64,000 nucleotides of DNA from Chryseobacterium indicum (GTDB taxonomy: Bacteria > Bacteroidota > Bacteroidia > Flavobacteriales > Weeksellaceae): positions 868,001-932,000 of the forward strand of contig NZ_JACSGT010000001.1 in assembly GCF_021504595.1 (NCBI RefSeq), read 5' to 3'. How positions within the stretch are numbered: the stretch's first letter is position 1; each line of letters opens with the position of its first letter. The notes below the pieces were generated by a model. It made no database searches, was not told the DNA's origin, and saw nothing but the letters and a program-made list of their open reading frames with translations. Position numbers and translations under genes: made by a program. Positions 43,906 through 53,290 of the stretch are shown one piece after another.

Positions 43906-45843
43906 ATGGAATTAGGTTTTCATGGCTGGATGATTCCGGTCGTTATTGCACTGTTGTGCATCATTTTTTACAAATTTATCTTAAGAATTTTCTTTGGATT
44001 AGTGATTGTTCCACAAGACAGAATTGGCTTGGTCACCAAAAAATTCGTGCTTGTCGGTAAACAGGAACTTCCCGAAGGAAGAATCATCGCCACCAACGGA
44101 GAAGCCGGTTTTCAGGCACAGACTTTGGCTCCCGGAGTTTATTTCGGAAAATGGATCTGGCAATATTCTATTGATTTTCAGCCTTTCACCGTAATTCCCA
44201 CAGGAAAAATAGGCTTACTTCTTGCGAAAGACGGGATGGAGCTGGAAACCGGAAGAATTTTAGGAAGAAAGGTAGACTGCGATTCTTTTCAGGATGCAGA
44301 AGCCTTTTTAAAGAATGGAGGAAGAAAAGGCCGCCAAACCGCCATCATTGCTCCCGGATCTTACAGAATCAATACTTTACTGTTTGAAATCGAACTTACT
44401 GACATGACTCAGATTCCCGATAATGCAGTGGGAATTATAACAACGATGGAAGGAAGTCCGTTGGAAGAAGGACAGATTGCCGGAAAGATCATTAATGACC
44501 ATAATAAATTTCAGGATGTTGATACTTTTTTAAACAGCGGTGGTTACAAAGGTCTTCAGGAACAGGTGATTTTGGCGGGTTCATATTTCTTAAACCCTTG
44601 GTTTACAAAAGTTGAAATGGTAAAAATGACGGAAATTCCTATCGGTCATGTTGGAGTCATTATCAGTTATGTAGGAGAAGAAGGGCAGGATTTGAGTGGG
44701 GTAGACTTTAAGCACGGAAATATTGTAGAAAAAGGGCACAAAGGAGTTTGGGCAGAACCTATCGGTCCCGGAAAATATCCAATTAACCCTTACATTATGA
44801 AAGTGGAACTTGTTCCGACAACCAATTTAGTTTTAAACTGGGCTTATGAAAGAAGCGAATCTCACCAACTGGATAAAAACCTTTCCACTATTACCGTTCG
44901 AAGTAAAGACGGTTTCCCTTTCAACTTGGATGTTTCGCAGATTATTCATATTCCGACGTATGAAGCACCAAAAGTAATTGCCCGTTTCGGAAATATGATC
45001 AATCTGGTGAGTCAGGTACTGGAACCTACGATCGGAAATTACTTCAGAAACTCTGCGCAGGACAGTGATGTAATTGCCTTTTTAGGAACCCGTAAAGAAA
45101 GACAGCAGTCAGCCAAAGATCATATCAGCAGTGTTTTGGAACAATATAATGTAAATGCCGTTGATACTTTGATCGGAGCTATTGTTCCTCCTGAAAGTTT
45201 AATGAAAACTTTAACAGACAGAAAGTTAGCAGAAGAACAGAAAATTACTTACGAAACCGAAATGCTTGCTCAGGAAACCAGACAGGCTCTGGAAAAAGAA
45301 ACTGCTGTTGCAGATATGCAGAAAGAAATTGTAAAAGCAGATCAGGGCGTTGTGATCGCAGAAAGAATTGCCGATGCATCCGTGAAAAAAGCAACCGGAG
45401 ACGCCAATTCCGTAAGATTACAGGCAACTGCGGAAGGAGACAGATTAAAACTTTTAGCAACCGGTGAAGCAGAAAAAACAAGACTTCTTGCAAAAGCCGA
45501 AGCGGAAAAAATCGAATTGCTGGCAAAAGCAAGTGCTGAGCAGATTTCATTAACAGGTAATGCAGAAGCGGAAAAAATCCTTGCCATCGGTAAATCCAAT
45601 GCGGAATCTTACAAATTGTCTGTGGAAGCAATGGGCGGAAATAATTTCACGCAGTTAAAGATTATGGAAAATATTGCGAGCCAAAATGTGAGAATTATGC
45701 CTGAAGTGTTGATCGGAGGAAACGGAGATTCAGCAAACGGAGGAATCAGCGGACTTTTGGGATTACAGCTTTTGGAGCAGGTTCAGAAGAAAAATTTAGA
45801 AACGGTTCCTGCGACTGAGGAAAAAGGTGATAAACATGCTTAA
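43906..45843 (+). CDS. SPFH domain / flotillin-like membrane protein
   Basis: 645 residues. One membrane helix at about 10-30 (WMIPVVIALLCIIFYKFILR), then SPFH-type segments (IVPQDRIGLVTKKFVLVG, EIPIGHVGVIISYVGEEG). FNLDVSQIIHIPTYEAPKVIARFG comes before a long coiled coil rich in Ala, Glu and Lys (about 430-570) that contains repeated AEAEKIxLLAK units. Likely oligomerises in the inner membrane as flotillins do. No NfeD gene adjacent. Confidence 0.9.
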   Translation: MELGFHGWMIPVVIALLCIIFYKFILRIFFGLVIVPQDRIGLVTKKFVLVGKQELPEGRIIATNGEAGFQAQTLAPGVYFGKWIWQYSIDFQPFTVIPTGKIGLLLAKDGMELETGRILGRKVDCDSFQDAEAFLKNGGRKGRQTAIIAPGSYRINTLLFEIELTDMTQIPDNAVGIITTMEGSPLEEGQIAGKIINDHNKFQDVDTFLNSGGYKGLQEQVILAGSYFLNPWFTKVEMVKMTEIPIGHVGVIISYVGEEGQDLSGVDFKHGNIVEKGHKGVWAEPIGPGKYPINPYIMKVELVPTTNLVLNWAYERSESHQLDKNLSTITVRSKDGFPFNLDVSQIIHIPTYEAPKVIARFGNMINLVSQVLEPTIGNYFRNSAQDSDVIAFLGTRKERQQSAKDHISSVLEQYNVNAVDTLIGAIVPPESLMKTLTDRKLAEEQKITYETEMLAQETRQALEKETAVADMQKEIVKADQGVVIAERIADASVKKATGDANSVRLQATAEGDRLKLLATGEAEKTRLLAKAEAEKIELLAKASAEQISLTGNAEAEKILAIGKSNAESYKLSVEAMGGNNFTQLKIMENIASQNVRIMPEVLIGGNGDSANGGISGLLGLQLLEQVQKKNLETVPATEEKGDKHA

Positions 45844-45975
45844 TAATTTCTGTCAGAATCAGATCAAAAAAAACACAACATCATATATATTCAAAGTACA
45901 GAAAATTTTTCTGCCTCACTTTAAAAACTTTTAACCATTCTATATATCTTTTGCCGGATTTCGGTGCAAAAGAGG

Positions 45976-46000
45976 AAAGCTCCAGATTTTGGAGCTTTTT
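45976..46000 (+). terminator. Rho-independent terminator of the SPFH gene
   Basis: AAAGCTCC / GGAGCTTT with a 7-base loop and T run, 132 bases after the SPFH stop. Confidence 0.75.
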
Positions 46001-46004
46001 CCTT

Positions 46005-46700
46005 TTATGCGGTATAGTTTGCAAATGCTTCTTCCAGACTTTCAAACTTGCCTTTGAACTCATCAATCGGGCAGTCCTGCAGAATATTTCCTTTATGGAT
46101 AAGGATCACGCGCGAGCAAAGTGCTTCAACTTCCTGCATGATGTGCGTGGAAAGTAAAACCGTTTTTTGTTGTCCGATTTCTTTCACCACATTTCGGATT
46201 TCGATGATCTGGTTCGGATCCAGTCCGTTCGTAGGTTCATCCAGAATCAAAAGATCAGGCTGATGAATAATTGCCTGTGCAAGACCTACTCTCTGTTTGT
46301 ATCCTTTGGAAAGCTGACCGATCTTTTTAGATTTTTCAGGGGTAATTCCTACAAGCTCAATCACTTCATCTACCCTTGAAGCCGGTATTTTATGAATATT
46401 GGCAACAAATTGTAAATATTCTTTTACATACATTTCCAGATACAGTGGATTGTTTTCAGGAAGGAAACCGATCTTCTTCTTGCTTTCGATCTCGTTTTCC
46501 GTAATGTTTTTTCCGTTAAAAATTATTTCGCCTTCATCAATTTTCAGTGCGCCGACAATGGATTTCATTAAAGTAGATTTTCCGGCTCCATTCGGACCCA
46601 AAAGACCGATAATTTCATTTTTATCAATGGAAACGTTAATGTTGTTCAGAGCAGTCTGCTCACCAAATTTTTTGGTTAAATTGTTTATTTGAAGAGACAT
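46005..46700 (-). CDS. ABC transporter ATP-binding protein (CcmA/GldA-like)
   Basis: 231 residues from the ATG at 46700, whose following sequence SLQINNLTKKFGEQTALNNI is the family start; a frame 15 codons longer is not supported. Walker A GPNGAGKST at 35-43, signature LSKGYKQRVGLAQA, Walker B LLILDEPTNGLDPNQ. This resembles GldA of gliding/ABC-2 export systems, but no permease gene is adjacent, so the partner is unknown. Confidence 0.9.
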   Translation of the reverse strand: MSLQINNLTKKFGEQTALNNINVSIDKNEIIGLLGPNGAGKSTLMKSIVGALKIDEGEIIFNGKNITENEIESKKKIGFLPENNPLYLEMYVKEYLQFVANIHKIPASRVDEVIELVGITPEKSKKIGQLSKGYKQRVGLAQAIIHQPDLLILDEPTNGLDPNQIIEIRNVVKEIGQQKTVLLSTHIMQEVEALCSRVILIHKGNILQDCPIDEFKGKFESLEEAFANYTA

Positions 46701-46733
46701 AATTTCGTAATGATCTTTTTGCAAAAATAAAAT

Positions 46734-46760
46734 AAAAAAACTCATCCGTATGAATGAGTT
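46734..46760 (-). terminator. Rho-independent terminator of the gene at 46785
   Basis: AACTCAT / ATGAGTT stem with an 8-base loop; T run on the minus strand (A run at 46734-46740). Confidence 0.75.
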
Positions 46761-46784
46761 GATGCAATATTTTAAAAAGTTTGA

Positions 46785-47360
46785 TTATTTTTTCGACTTC
46801 TTACCTGTACCGGAAGCAGATGGTTCTGCGGCTGGCTGAACTGCAGCTTGTTGCGGATTGGAAGCACTCATTGTCTGAGCATTATTCTTGGTTCCGGGTT
46901 TTTCATAAAGCGCAGATTTTCCGTTGGTTCTGCCAAAGATTTTATCAATCTGTTTTTTGGTCAGAAGCTGGGATTTTCCTACGAATTTTCTGTTTTTGTT
47001 GATGTACTGGATAAACTGAACAGTAGGAGTACCGTAGTTTTTCTCAAAATGCAGTTCGATGATATCGTTCGGAAGCTCCAGAATGATGTTTCCTACAGGA
47101 ATATCAATAAAGCCGTTTTCGATAAGTTCATAAAGTCCGGAAACGTCCTTATTAAGATTCTGAAAAGAGAATGATCTGAAGGTATTAAGGTTTGCCGTAT
47201 TCAGATCCTGATAATTGAACGTAAATTTATCATCTTTTTTATATAAACCTACGGCATTATCTTTACCAATTTCTATCAGAGTTTCGTTTTTCAACACCTT
47301 GATCTGTGAGGAAACTGAAATACCGATCATACATACAAATAGTAGAATTATTTTTCTCAT
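46785..47360 (-). CDS. Secreted hypothetical protein with Ala/Lys-rich tail
   Basis: 191 residues with signal peptide ..CMIGISVSSQ. The middle (LYELIENGFIDIPVGNIILELPNDIIELHFEKNYGTP) is unassigned. The end is low-complexity (AAVQPAAEPSASGTGKKSKK). No domain recognised. Confidence 0.72.
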   Translation of the reverse strand: MRKIILLFVCMIGISVSSQIKVLKNETLIEIGKDNAVGLYKKDDKFTFNYQDLNTANLNTFRSFSFQNLNKDVSGLYELIENGFIDIPVGNIILELPNDIIELHFEKNYGTPTVQFIQYINKNRKFVGKSQLLTKKQIDKIFGRTNGKSALYEKPGTKNNAQTMSASNPQQAAVQPAAEPSASGTGKKSKK

Positions 47361-47807
47361 GAGTAGATTTTTAATGCTATATAATGTGGTATTCTAAAAT
47401 TAACAAATAAAACGCGAAAAGTAATTTTTACGCCCTCAAAAACAAATGTAACACTTTTTTTTAATATTTGTTAATGGGATTTAATAGATAAAACTTATTC
47501 TTTACTGCGTGAATTATATTAAATCTTTGAAATTTAATTATTTATGAAAGATGCCCGATCTCTATTAATTAATTGATAATTCTTAAAACAGTGTACTTAT
47601 CTCATAATAATTTAAAAGTCAGCAGCTTTGTCCTATTATAAAAGCAATGCTTCAAATAATTATTTCTGAAAATTATTAAAATAGGGATTGGAATTTTCGA
47701 TAACAGAATGGCAGTTCGGGAATGGGAATGTTGATTTTTTCATTTCGTGTATGTTTATTTACTGGCAAATTTAGCAAAATAATCTTTGCAAATCCTACAG
47801 TTTCCTA
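47361..47807. other. AT-rich gap without a recognisable gene
   Basis: Lies between the start of the 46785 gene and the end of the LacI gene. Presumably carries the promoter of the former; no repeat or coding frame found. Confidence 0.6.
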
Positions 47808-48740
47808 TTAAATGCCACTTTTAATAAGGTGCAGCAATTTCGAAGCCGCCATAGTTCCCATACTGAAACCATCATTGATGATACATTCATACGAATCGTC
47901 CAGATATCGTGGAAGCGTACCCTCCGTAATGGCAATAACTTTTACATCGGAAGTCTGTACTTTCTTTTTAATAAGAGAACTGTGCAGTCCGGCAAGCGTT
48001 TCATCACTCATCGCGAAATAACCGTCAAACCGTTCATAATCCAGAATAATATTCAGTTTTTCTTTTACACTTTCCGCAGACTCACAATAAATTACCTTGC
48101 ATTCCATTTCCGGATATTCTTTTAGTTTTTGCAGGAAAAAATCTCTTCGGGTTTGCGTGATGTCCAGATTTTCATCCCCGAAAATGGCAAGAATCTTTTT
48201 ACATTGGTTTTGGGCAAGTTTTTCCGCGGCAGCTTCCACATTAAGTTTATTGTCGAAAACAATCTGCTCAAAAGAATTCTGAGAAATCGTTTTATCAAAC
48301 ATTACTACCGGAACTTCTATTTCCCTGAGTCTGTTTAAGTGGGAAAGATCTTTCGTTTGTCTTGTAAGAGAAATAAGAATTCCGTCCACACGGGAGTTGA
48401 TGCAGGTAATGATATTTTCTTCCTCCATTCCCACAGATTCTTCTGAGGACAATACAAAAAAATGATATCCTTCTTTATGCAGTACCGAAGAAATTCCTCT
48501 TATAATAGAAGGTATAAAAAACATCGACATTTCCGGAATGATAAGTCCTATAACTTTTGAAGACTTTTTTCTGAAATTGATTGCAAAATCATTCGGAATA
48601 TAATTAAAAGTTTCTGCAGCCTCCTTCACTCTCAGCTTTACAGCACTGCTGATATCAGGATGGTCTTTCAGTGCTCTGGATACTGTAGATACACTGATAT
48701 TGAGCATTTCTGCGAGGTCTTTTATTGTGACTCTTTTCAT
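47808..48740 (-). CDS. LacI family transcriptional regulator of sugar use
   Basis: 310 residues, slightly short for LacI. Helix-turn-helix at 3-24 (VTIKDLAEMLNISVSTVSRAL) with the hinge region DISSAVKLRVKEAAETFNYIPN. The ligand-binding half is of the periplasmic-binding type (VIGLIIPEMSMFFIPSIIRGI). Divergent from a TonB-dependent receptor with a double LacI-type operator between them, so it likely represses the receptor/GH100/kinase/permease genes. Confidence 0.93.
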   Translation of the reverse strand: MKRVTIKDLAEMLNISVSTVSRALKDHPDISSAVKLRVKEAAETFNYIPNDFAINFRKKSSKVIGLIIPEMSMFFIPSIIRGISSVLHKEGYHFFVLSSEESVGMEEENIITCINSRVDGILISLTRQTKDLSHLNRLREIEVPVVMFDKTISQNSFEQIVFDNKLNVEAAAEKLAQNQCKKILAIFGDENLDITQTRRDFFLQKLKEYPEMECKVIYCESAESVKEKLNIILDYERFDGYFAMSDETLAGLHSSLIKKKVQTSDVKVIAITEGTLPRYLDDSYECIINDGFSMGTMAASKLLHLIKSGI

Positions 48741-48868
48741 TTTTAAGTTAATTGAGGCAATTTTTGGGTTAATTTAGTGATGTTTTCGGGTTAAATTTAA
48801 GTTAAAAAATGTTAAAATTTAAGATTCAAATGTTAATAAAAAGTTAAAATTTTTATAAGTTATCCACC

Positions 48869-48891
48869 GCAAACGTTTGCGCAAACGTTTG
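48869..48891. promoter_or_regulatory. Tandem LacI-type operators
   Basis: GCAAACGTTTGC (48869-48880) is followed directly by GCAAACGTTTG (48881-48891). The core AAACGTTT with central CG is the standard half-site pattern for LacI-family proteins. In the 243-bp gap between the divergent regulator and receptor. Confidence 0.85.
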
Positions 48892-48983
48892 AAATTAATA
48901 TAAATTTAACACAAGGGAAAAATTATGTTTTGAATATGTTAAAAAAAATACTTTTAGACCATAATTAAAAACTCTCAAAAATT

Positions 48984-51407
48984 ATGGAATCAAAAATTTT
49001 TACCAAATTGCTCATTTTCGGTGCGATGAACACAGCAGCATTCATGTTTTCTCAGAGTACAGAAAATGATACAATTACAAGAGGAAAAGCTATTGATGAG
49101 GTTGTGGTTACCGGAAACGCAAATCCTAAAGCTTCTATTAAAACCAGTACTTCTATTTCTACTTTAAAAATGAAAGATATAGAAAACGCTGCTCCAAGAA
49201 CAACTGCCGAAATTTTCCGTACCATCCCGGGAATCCGTTCAGAATCTTCAGGTGGGGAAGGTAACTCGAATATTACGGTAAGAGGGGTTCCGGTTTCAGC
49301 AGGAGGATCAAGATATCTGTTGATTCAGGAAGACGGTTTACCGGTAATGCAGTTCGGAGATATTGCTTTCGGAACTCAGGATCAGTTTACAAGATTCGAT
49401 TCTTTTGTTGCCAGAGTAGAAGCGTTAAGGGGAGGTTCAGCATCCGTTTTTGCAAGTAATTCTCCTGCGGGGATCATCAACTTCATTACGAAGACAGGAG
49501 AAAAAGAAGGCGGAAGCATCACGCAGCAATTAAGTTTAAACTATAAAAACTACAGAACAGATTTCGACTATGGAACTCAGATTGCGGATAATACGTTTTT
49601 AGCTTTAGGAGGTTTCTACAGAATCGGGGACGGACCAAGAAAAACAGGATTCAACTCTAATAACGGAGGACAGTTCAGAGTATCTTTACTGAAAAAGTTC
49701 GAGAAAGGTAGCTTCAGAATTTATGCTAAATTTCTGGATGACAGAACGGCTTCGTATATGCCGATGCCGGTTGCGGTTTCAGGAACAGATGCAGATCCGA
49801 AATGGTCTTCTTTATCCAATTATAATATCCTGAACGGTGCGTTACAGACAATTAATTTACAGCACGACAGAACATTAGGGAACGATGGTAATATCTTCAA
49901 CAGCGATGTTTCAGACGGAATGCATTCTATTTCAAAAACCATCGGTGCGGAATTCAATTACGACCTTGGAGAAGGATGGAAATTTGAAGACAGAATCCGT
50001 TACTCAGCAAACGATGGTCAGTTTATTACACCTTTCCCTGCAAGCGTAAGCAAAGGAAGCGATTTCTTCAAAGCTTCTAATTTTGCCAATTTCGGAAGTG
50101 CGGTGTATGCAGGAACCAATACTCCGGTGGATATGAATGCTTATTACATGAAAATTGCACTTTTCAACGTAAAGCTTAACAACTTCAATAATTTTGTGAA
50201 TGATTTTAACATCAGCAAAAAATGGAGCAATGTGAAATTCAACGCAGGATTGTACAAAGCTACCCAAAACATCAATATGGACTGGATGTGGAACAACTAT
50301 ATTCAGGAAGTAAGCGACAGCAATGCAAGATTGGTAGATGTTAAAAACCTTTCAGGAGCTTTCATCACAGATCAGGGGTTACTTAACTATGGAATGAAAG
50401 ACTGGGGGAATTTAAAAAGAAATTACAATACCAAATATGACATTACTGCGCCTCACGCACAGATCGAAATTAATGCTACTGATAAGTTAACAATTGATGC
50501 GGGTGCAAGATACGATATCGGAAAAGTAGCAGGAACTTTCTCTGGAGGAACCGTTACCTATACAAGCCGTGATATGAATGGAAACGGAGTTATCGATATT
50601 CCTGAACAATTGGTAGGTTCTAACGACAATATAAATGTTCCTGTAAAATACAGATACGGAATTTTCGGATATTCAGTAGGTGCTAATTATGCTTTAAACA
50701 GCAAAAATGCCGTATTTGCAAGAGTGAGCCAGGGTGGAAGTGCTTCTGCAGACAGAATTTTATTCTCCGGATACAACTATACTAATAATGATGATCCTGC
50801 TTTGGATGCTGTAAAAGTAAATAAAGTAAATCAGGTGGAAGCCGGTTACAAATTAAGAGGAGCAGGATATTTCCTTAATACAACGCTTTTCTATGCAGGA
50901 ACTAAAGAAGCGAATTATGAAGCAACTACACAGAGAAAAACAGAAAATAAATACGAGTCTCTTGGGGTAGAATTGGACGGATATTACAGAATTACAAAAG
51001 GTTTTGACATAAAAGCAGGACTTACTTATACCCATGCGGAAATTAAAAACGCACTGGATCCTACCATCGTTGGAAACACGCCTAGAAGAACACCTAAATT
51101 CATGTACTCCGTAAACCCTAACTTCAGCGTAGATAAACTGAATGTTGGTTTCTATTTAATCGGAGCAACAAAAGCTTACACGCAGGATTCAAACAAATTA
51201 ATCATGCCTGGTTACGCGATTGTAAACCCTTATATTTCTTACCAGTTGATGAAAAATCTTTCAGTTAGCGTAAATGCAAACAACATCTTCAATACCATTG
51301 CAGTTACAGAAGCTGAAGAAGGATCTATCGCAGGAGGAAACGGAATCGTAAGAGCAAGAACGCTTCCGGGAAGCAGCTACAGCGCAAGTGTAAAATTTGA
51401 CTTTTAA
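48984..51407 (+). CDS. TonB-dependent receptor, probable sugar uptake
   Basis: 807 residues with a signal peptide ending ..AAFMFSQ. The plug domain (about 45-165) has AIDEVVVTGN, NAAPRTTAEIFRTIPGIRSES and VEALRGGSASVFASNSPAGIINF. The rest is barrel ending ..SSYSASVKFDF. There is no SusD partner, so it is of the FecA/classical type. Its place in a LacI-controlled operon with an intracellular invertase and a permease suggests it brings a disaccharide over the outer membrane. Confidence 0.93.
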   Translation: MESKIFTKLLIFGAMNTAAFMFSQSTENDTITRGKAIDEVVVTGNANPKASIKTSTSISTLKMKDIENAAPRTTAEIFRTIPGIRSESSGGEGNSNITVRGVPVSAGGSRYLLIQEDGLPVMQFGDIAFGTQDQFTRFDSFVARVEALRGGSASVFASNSPAGIINFITKTGEKEGGSITQQLSLNYKNYRTDFDYGTQIADNTFLALGGFYRIGDGPRKTGFNSNNGGQFRVSLLKKFEKGSFRIYAKFLDDRTASYMPMPVAVSGTDADPKWSSLSNYNILNGALQTINLQHDRTLGNDGNIFNSDVSDGMHSISKTIGAEFNYDLGEGWKFEDRIRYSANDGQFITPFPASVSKGSDFFKASNFANFGSAVYAGTNTPVDMNAYYMKIALFNVKLNNFNNFVNDFNISKKWSNVKFNAGLYKATQNINMDWMWNNYIQEVSDSNARLVDVKNLSGAFITDQGLLNYGMKDWGNLKRNYNTKYDITAPHAQIEINATDKLTIDAGARYDIGKVAGTFSGGTVTYTSRDMNGNGVIDIPEQLVGSNDNINVPVKYRYGIFGYSVGANYALNSKNAVFARVSQGGSASADRILFSGYNYTNNDDPALDAVKVNKVNQVEAGYKLRGAGYFLNTTLFYAGTKEANYEATTQRKTENKYESLGVELDGYYRITKGFDIKAGLTYTHAEIKNALDPTIVGNTPRRTPKFMYSVNPNFSVDKLNVGFYLIGATKAYTQDSNKLIMPGYAIVNPYISYQLMKNLSVSVNANNIFNTIAVTEAEEGSIAGGNGIVRARTLPGSSYSASVKFDF

Positions 51408-51420
51408 TACTTTTACCTTA

Positions 51421-51460
51421 AAAATGTGGAATGAATGAACGTTCATTCCGCATTTTTTCA
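51421..51460 (+). terminator. Hairpin terminator between receptor and hydrolase genes
   Basis: Near-perfect 15-bp stem (51421-51435 with 51442-51456; one G-T pair), 6-base loop and T run. It contains the perfect palindrome GAATGAAC-GTTCATTC (51433-51448). Located in the 65-bp gap, it may lower expression of the enzymes relative to the receptor. Confidence 0.75.
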
Positions 51461-51472
51461 AAAAAATAAAAT

Positions 51473-52600
51473 ATGTTTAGACAGGAAGCCATTGAAATTA
51501 TAAGGAAAGCCATTACAGAAGAAGGAATTCTGGCATCTGCACAACAGAGAGACAACTACGCAAGAGTATGGGCGAGAGATTCTATGATGACGGGATATGC
51601 AGGAATTTTAGTACATGATGAAGAAATCCTTGCCGGACTGGAAAAATCTGTTCTTACACTCGCCAGACATCAGGCAGAAAACGGACAGATCCCTTCCAAT
51701 GTGGTAAATGATAAAGCAAGCTACGGAACACACGTAGGCAGAACAGATGCAACAACATGGTGGATTGTTACAACTTGTGAATATCTTAAAAGCAAGCAAA
51801 ATGACGAGCTTAAAAAAAGTCTGAAAGAAAAAATTTATAAAGCTCTTTCATGCCTTAAAAGCTGGGAATACAACCAGAGAGGTTTGGTGTACAGTCCGTT
51901 AGGCGGAAACTGGGCAGACGAATATGTGACTTCAGGATATACTTTGTATGATAACGTTCTGAGATATTGGGCTTTAAAAAACGCCGCTGAAATTTATGAT
52001 GATGAAACATTGAAAATTTTAGCGGAAAATACAAAAAAGCTGATTCAGGAAAATTTTTATAAAAATGAAAACGGAACAGATTCAGCCAGATATCACGAAA
52101 CAGCCTATTCGAAAGTTTCACCGAAACCTTATTTCTATGCTTCGCTGAATGCTAACGGATATGACGGACGTTTTGATCTTGCAGGAAATGCGCTTGCTCT
52201 TCTACTGGATTTTGATCTTGATAAAGAAGCTTTTTCAGAATTTCTGAATGGTGTAAAGGCTGAATTTAAACATTGGATGCTTCCTGCATTTTATCCTGTG
52301 ATTTTTCCGGGAGACGATGACTGGCGCCTGCTGGAAAACAACTACAGCTACAGTTTTAAAAATGAACCTTATCATTTTCATAACGGAGGTTCCTGGCCGA
52401 TATTTCTGGGCTGGCTTTGTCTCGGACTTAAAAATAAGGGCGTAAAAGACATTCCTGAAAAAATCCTGAAGCAGTACGAAGAACTGATGAATGAAAAAGG
52501 AGAGCATTTCAGAGAATATTATTCCACAGATCAGTTATTGCCTTTGGGAACGGAGCAGCTTTGCTTTTCTGCATCGGGATATCTTTTAATGACTTACTAA
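51473..52600 (+). CDS. GH100-like invertase / six-hairpin glycoside hydrolase
   Basis: 375 residues without a signal peptide. NYARVWARDSMMTGYAGIL, the later GLVYSPLGGNWADEYVTSGYTLYDN and the end YHFHNGGSWPIFLGW fit the (alpha/alpha)6 GH100 neutral/alkaline invertases and relatives. Asp at WARDS and Glu in ADEY are plausible catalytic residues. It would hydrolyse sucrose (or a related disaccharide) in the cytoplasm after import by the permease at 53287. Family fairly sure, substrate inferred. Confidence 0.75.
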   Translation: MFRQEAIEIIRKAITEEGILASAQQRDNYARVWARDSMMTGYAGILVHDEEILAGLEKSVLTLARHQAENGQIPSNVVNDKASYGTHVGRTDATTWWIVTTCEYLKSKQNDELKKSLKEKIYKALSCLKSWEYNQRGLVYSPLGGNWADEYVTSGYTLYDNVLRYWALKNAAEIYDDETLKILAENTKKLIQENFYKNENGTDSARYHETAYSKVSPKPYFYASLNANGYDGRFDLAGNALALLLDFDLDKEAFSEFLNGVKAEFKHWMLPAFYPVIFPGDDDWRLLENNYSYSFKNEPYHFHNGGSWPIFLGWLCLGLKNKGVKDIPEKILKQYEELMNEKGEHFREYYSTDQLLPLGTEQLCFSASGYLLMTY

Positions 52601-52639
52601 GGTAGTTTTTCAAATTTTTCATTTTAAAAAAGTAAAAAA

Positions 52640-53290
52640 ATGGTCGGCGATATTATAGAATTAAAAGAGAAACATCTGGCAACAGCCAAAAAAATAACAG
52701 CAATATTAGAAAAGCGCTTTTCGTTGAATGGAAAACAGAAATTAGCCATCGGAATTGGAGGAGAAAGTGGAAGCGGTAAATCGGTAACGGCTTTTGCCAT
52801 ACAGAAAATTCTGGAGCAGGAGAATATAAAAAGTCTGGTTTTGCAGATGGACGATTATTTTAAGCTTCCTCCGAAAACCAACCACGAAAATCGTCTGAAA
52901 TCTATTGAAAATGTGGGAATTCAGGAAGTGGATCTTGAAAAACTGTCCCAAAATATAAAAGATTTTAAAGCAGATATTCATGAGATCGAAAAACCGCTGG
53001 TTTACTACAATGAGAATCTGATCAGTAAAGAAAAAGTAAAAACTTCAGAATACGAAGTCATTATTGTAGAAGGAACGTACATTCTGGAGATCGAAGAATT
53101 TGATTTTAAAATTTTTATAGACAGAAACTACAAAGACACTCACGAAAACCGCATGAAACGTAATCGTGACGAACAAAGTGATTTTGTAGAAAAAGTTTTG
53201 GAAATTGAGCATCAGATTATCCGCAGTTTCAAAAATAATGCAGATCTTATTCTCGGAAAAAACTATGAACTTGTAAACACAGATTTATGA
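52640..53290 (+). CDS. P-loop kinase of the uridine kinase/phosphoribulokinase type
   Basis: 216 residues. Walker A GESGSGKS at 41-48 and a Walker B-like VLQMDDYF with the DDYF motif of uridine kinases; IIVEGTYILEIEEFDFKIFID corresponds to the lid region. It sits between the hydrolase and the permease and overlaps the permease start by 4 bases, which suggests it phosphorylates the released sugar or acts as its sensor. No known family is exactly matched, so the substrate is open. Confidence 0.8.
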   Translation: MVGDIIELKEKHLATAKKITAILEKRFSLNGKQKLAIGIGGESGSGKSVTAFAIQKILEQENIKSLVLQMDDYFKLPPKTNHENRLKSIENVGIQEVDLEKLSQNIKDFKADIHEIEKPLVYYNENLISKEKVKTSEYEVIIVEGTYILEIEEFDFKIFIDRNYKDTHENRMKRNRDEQSDFVEKVLEIEHQIIRSFKNNADLILGKNYELVNTDL

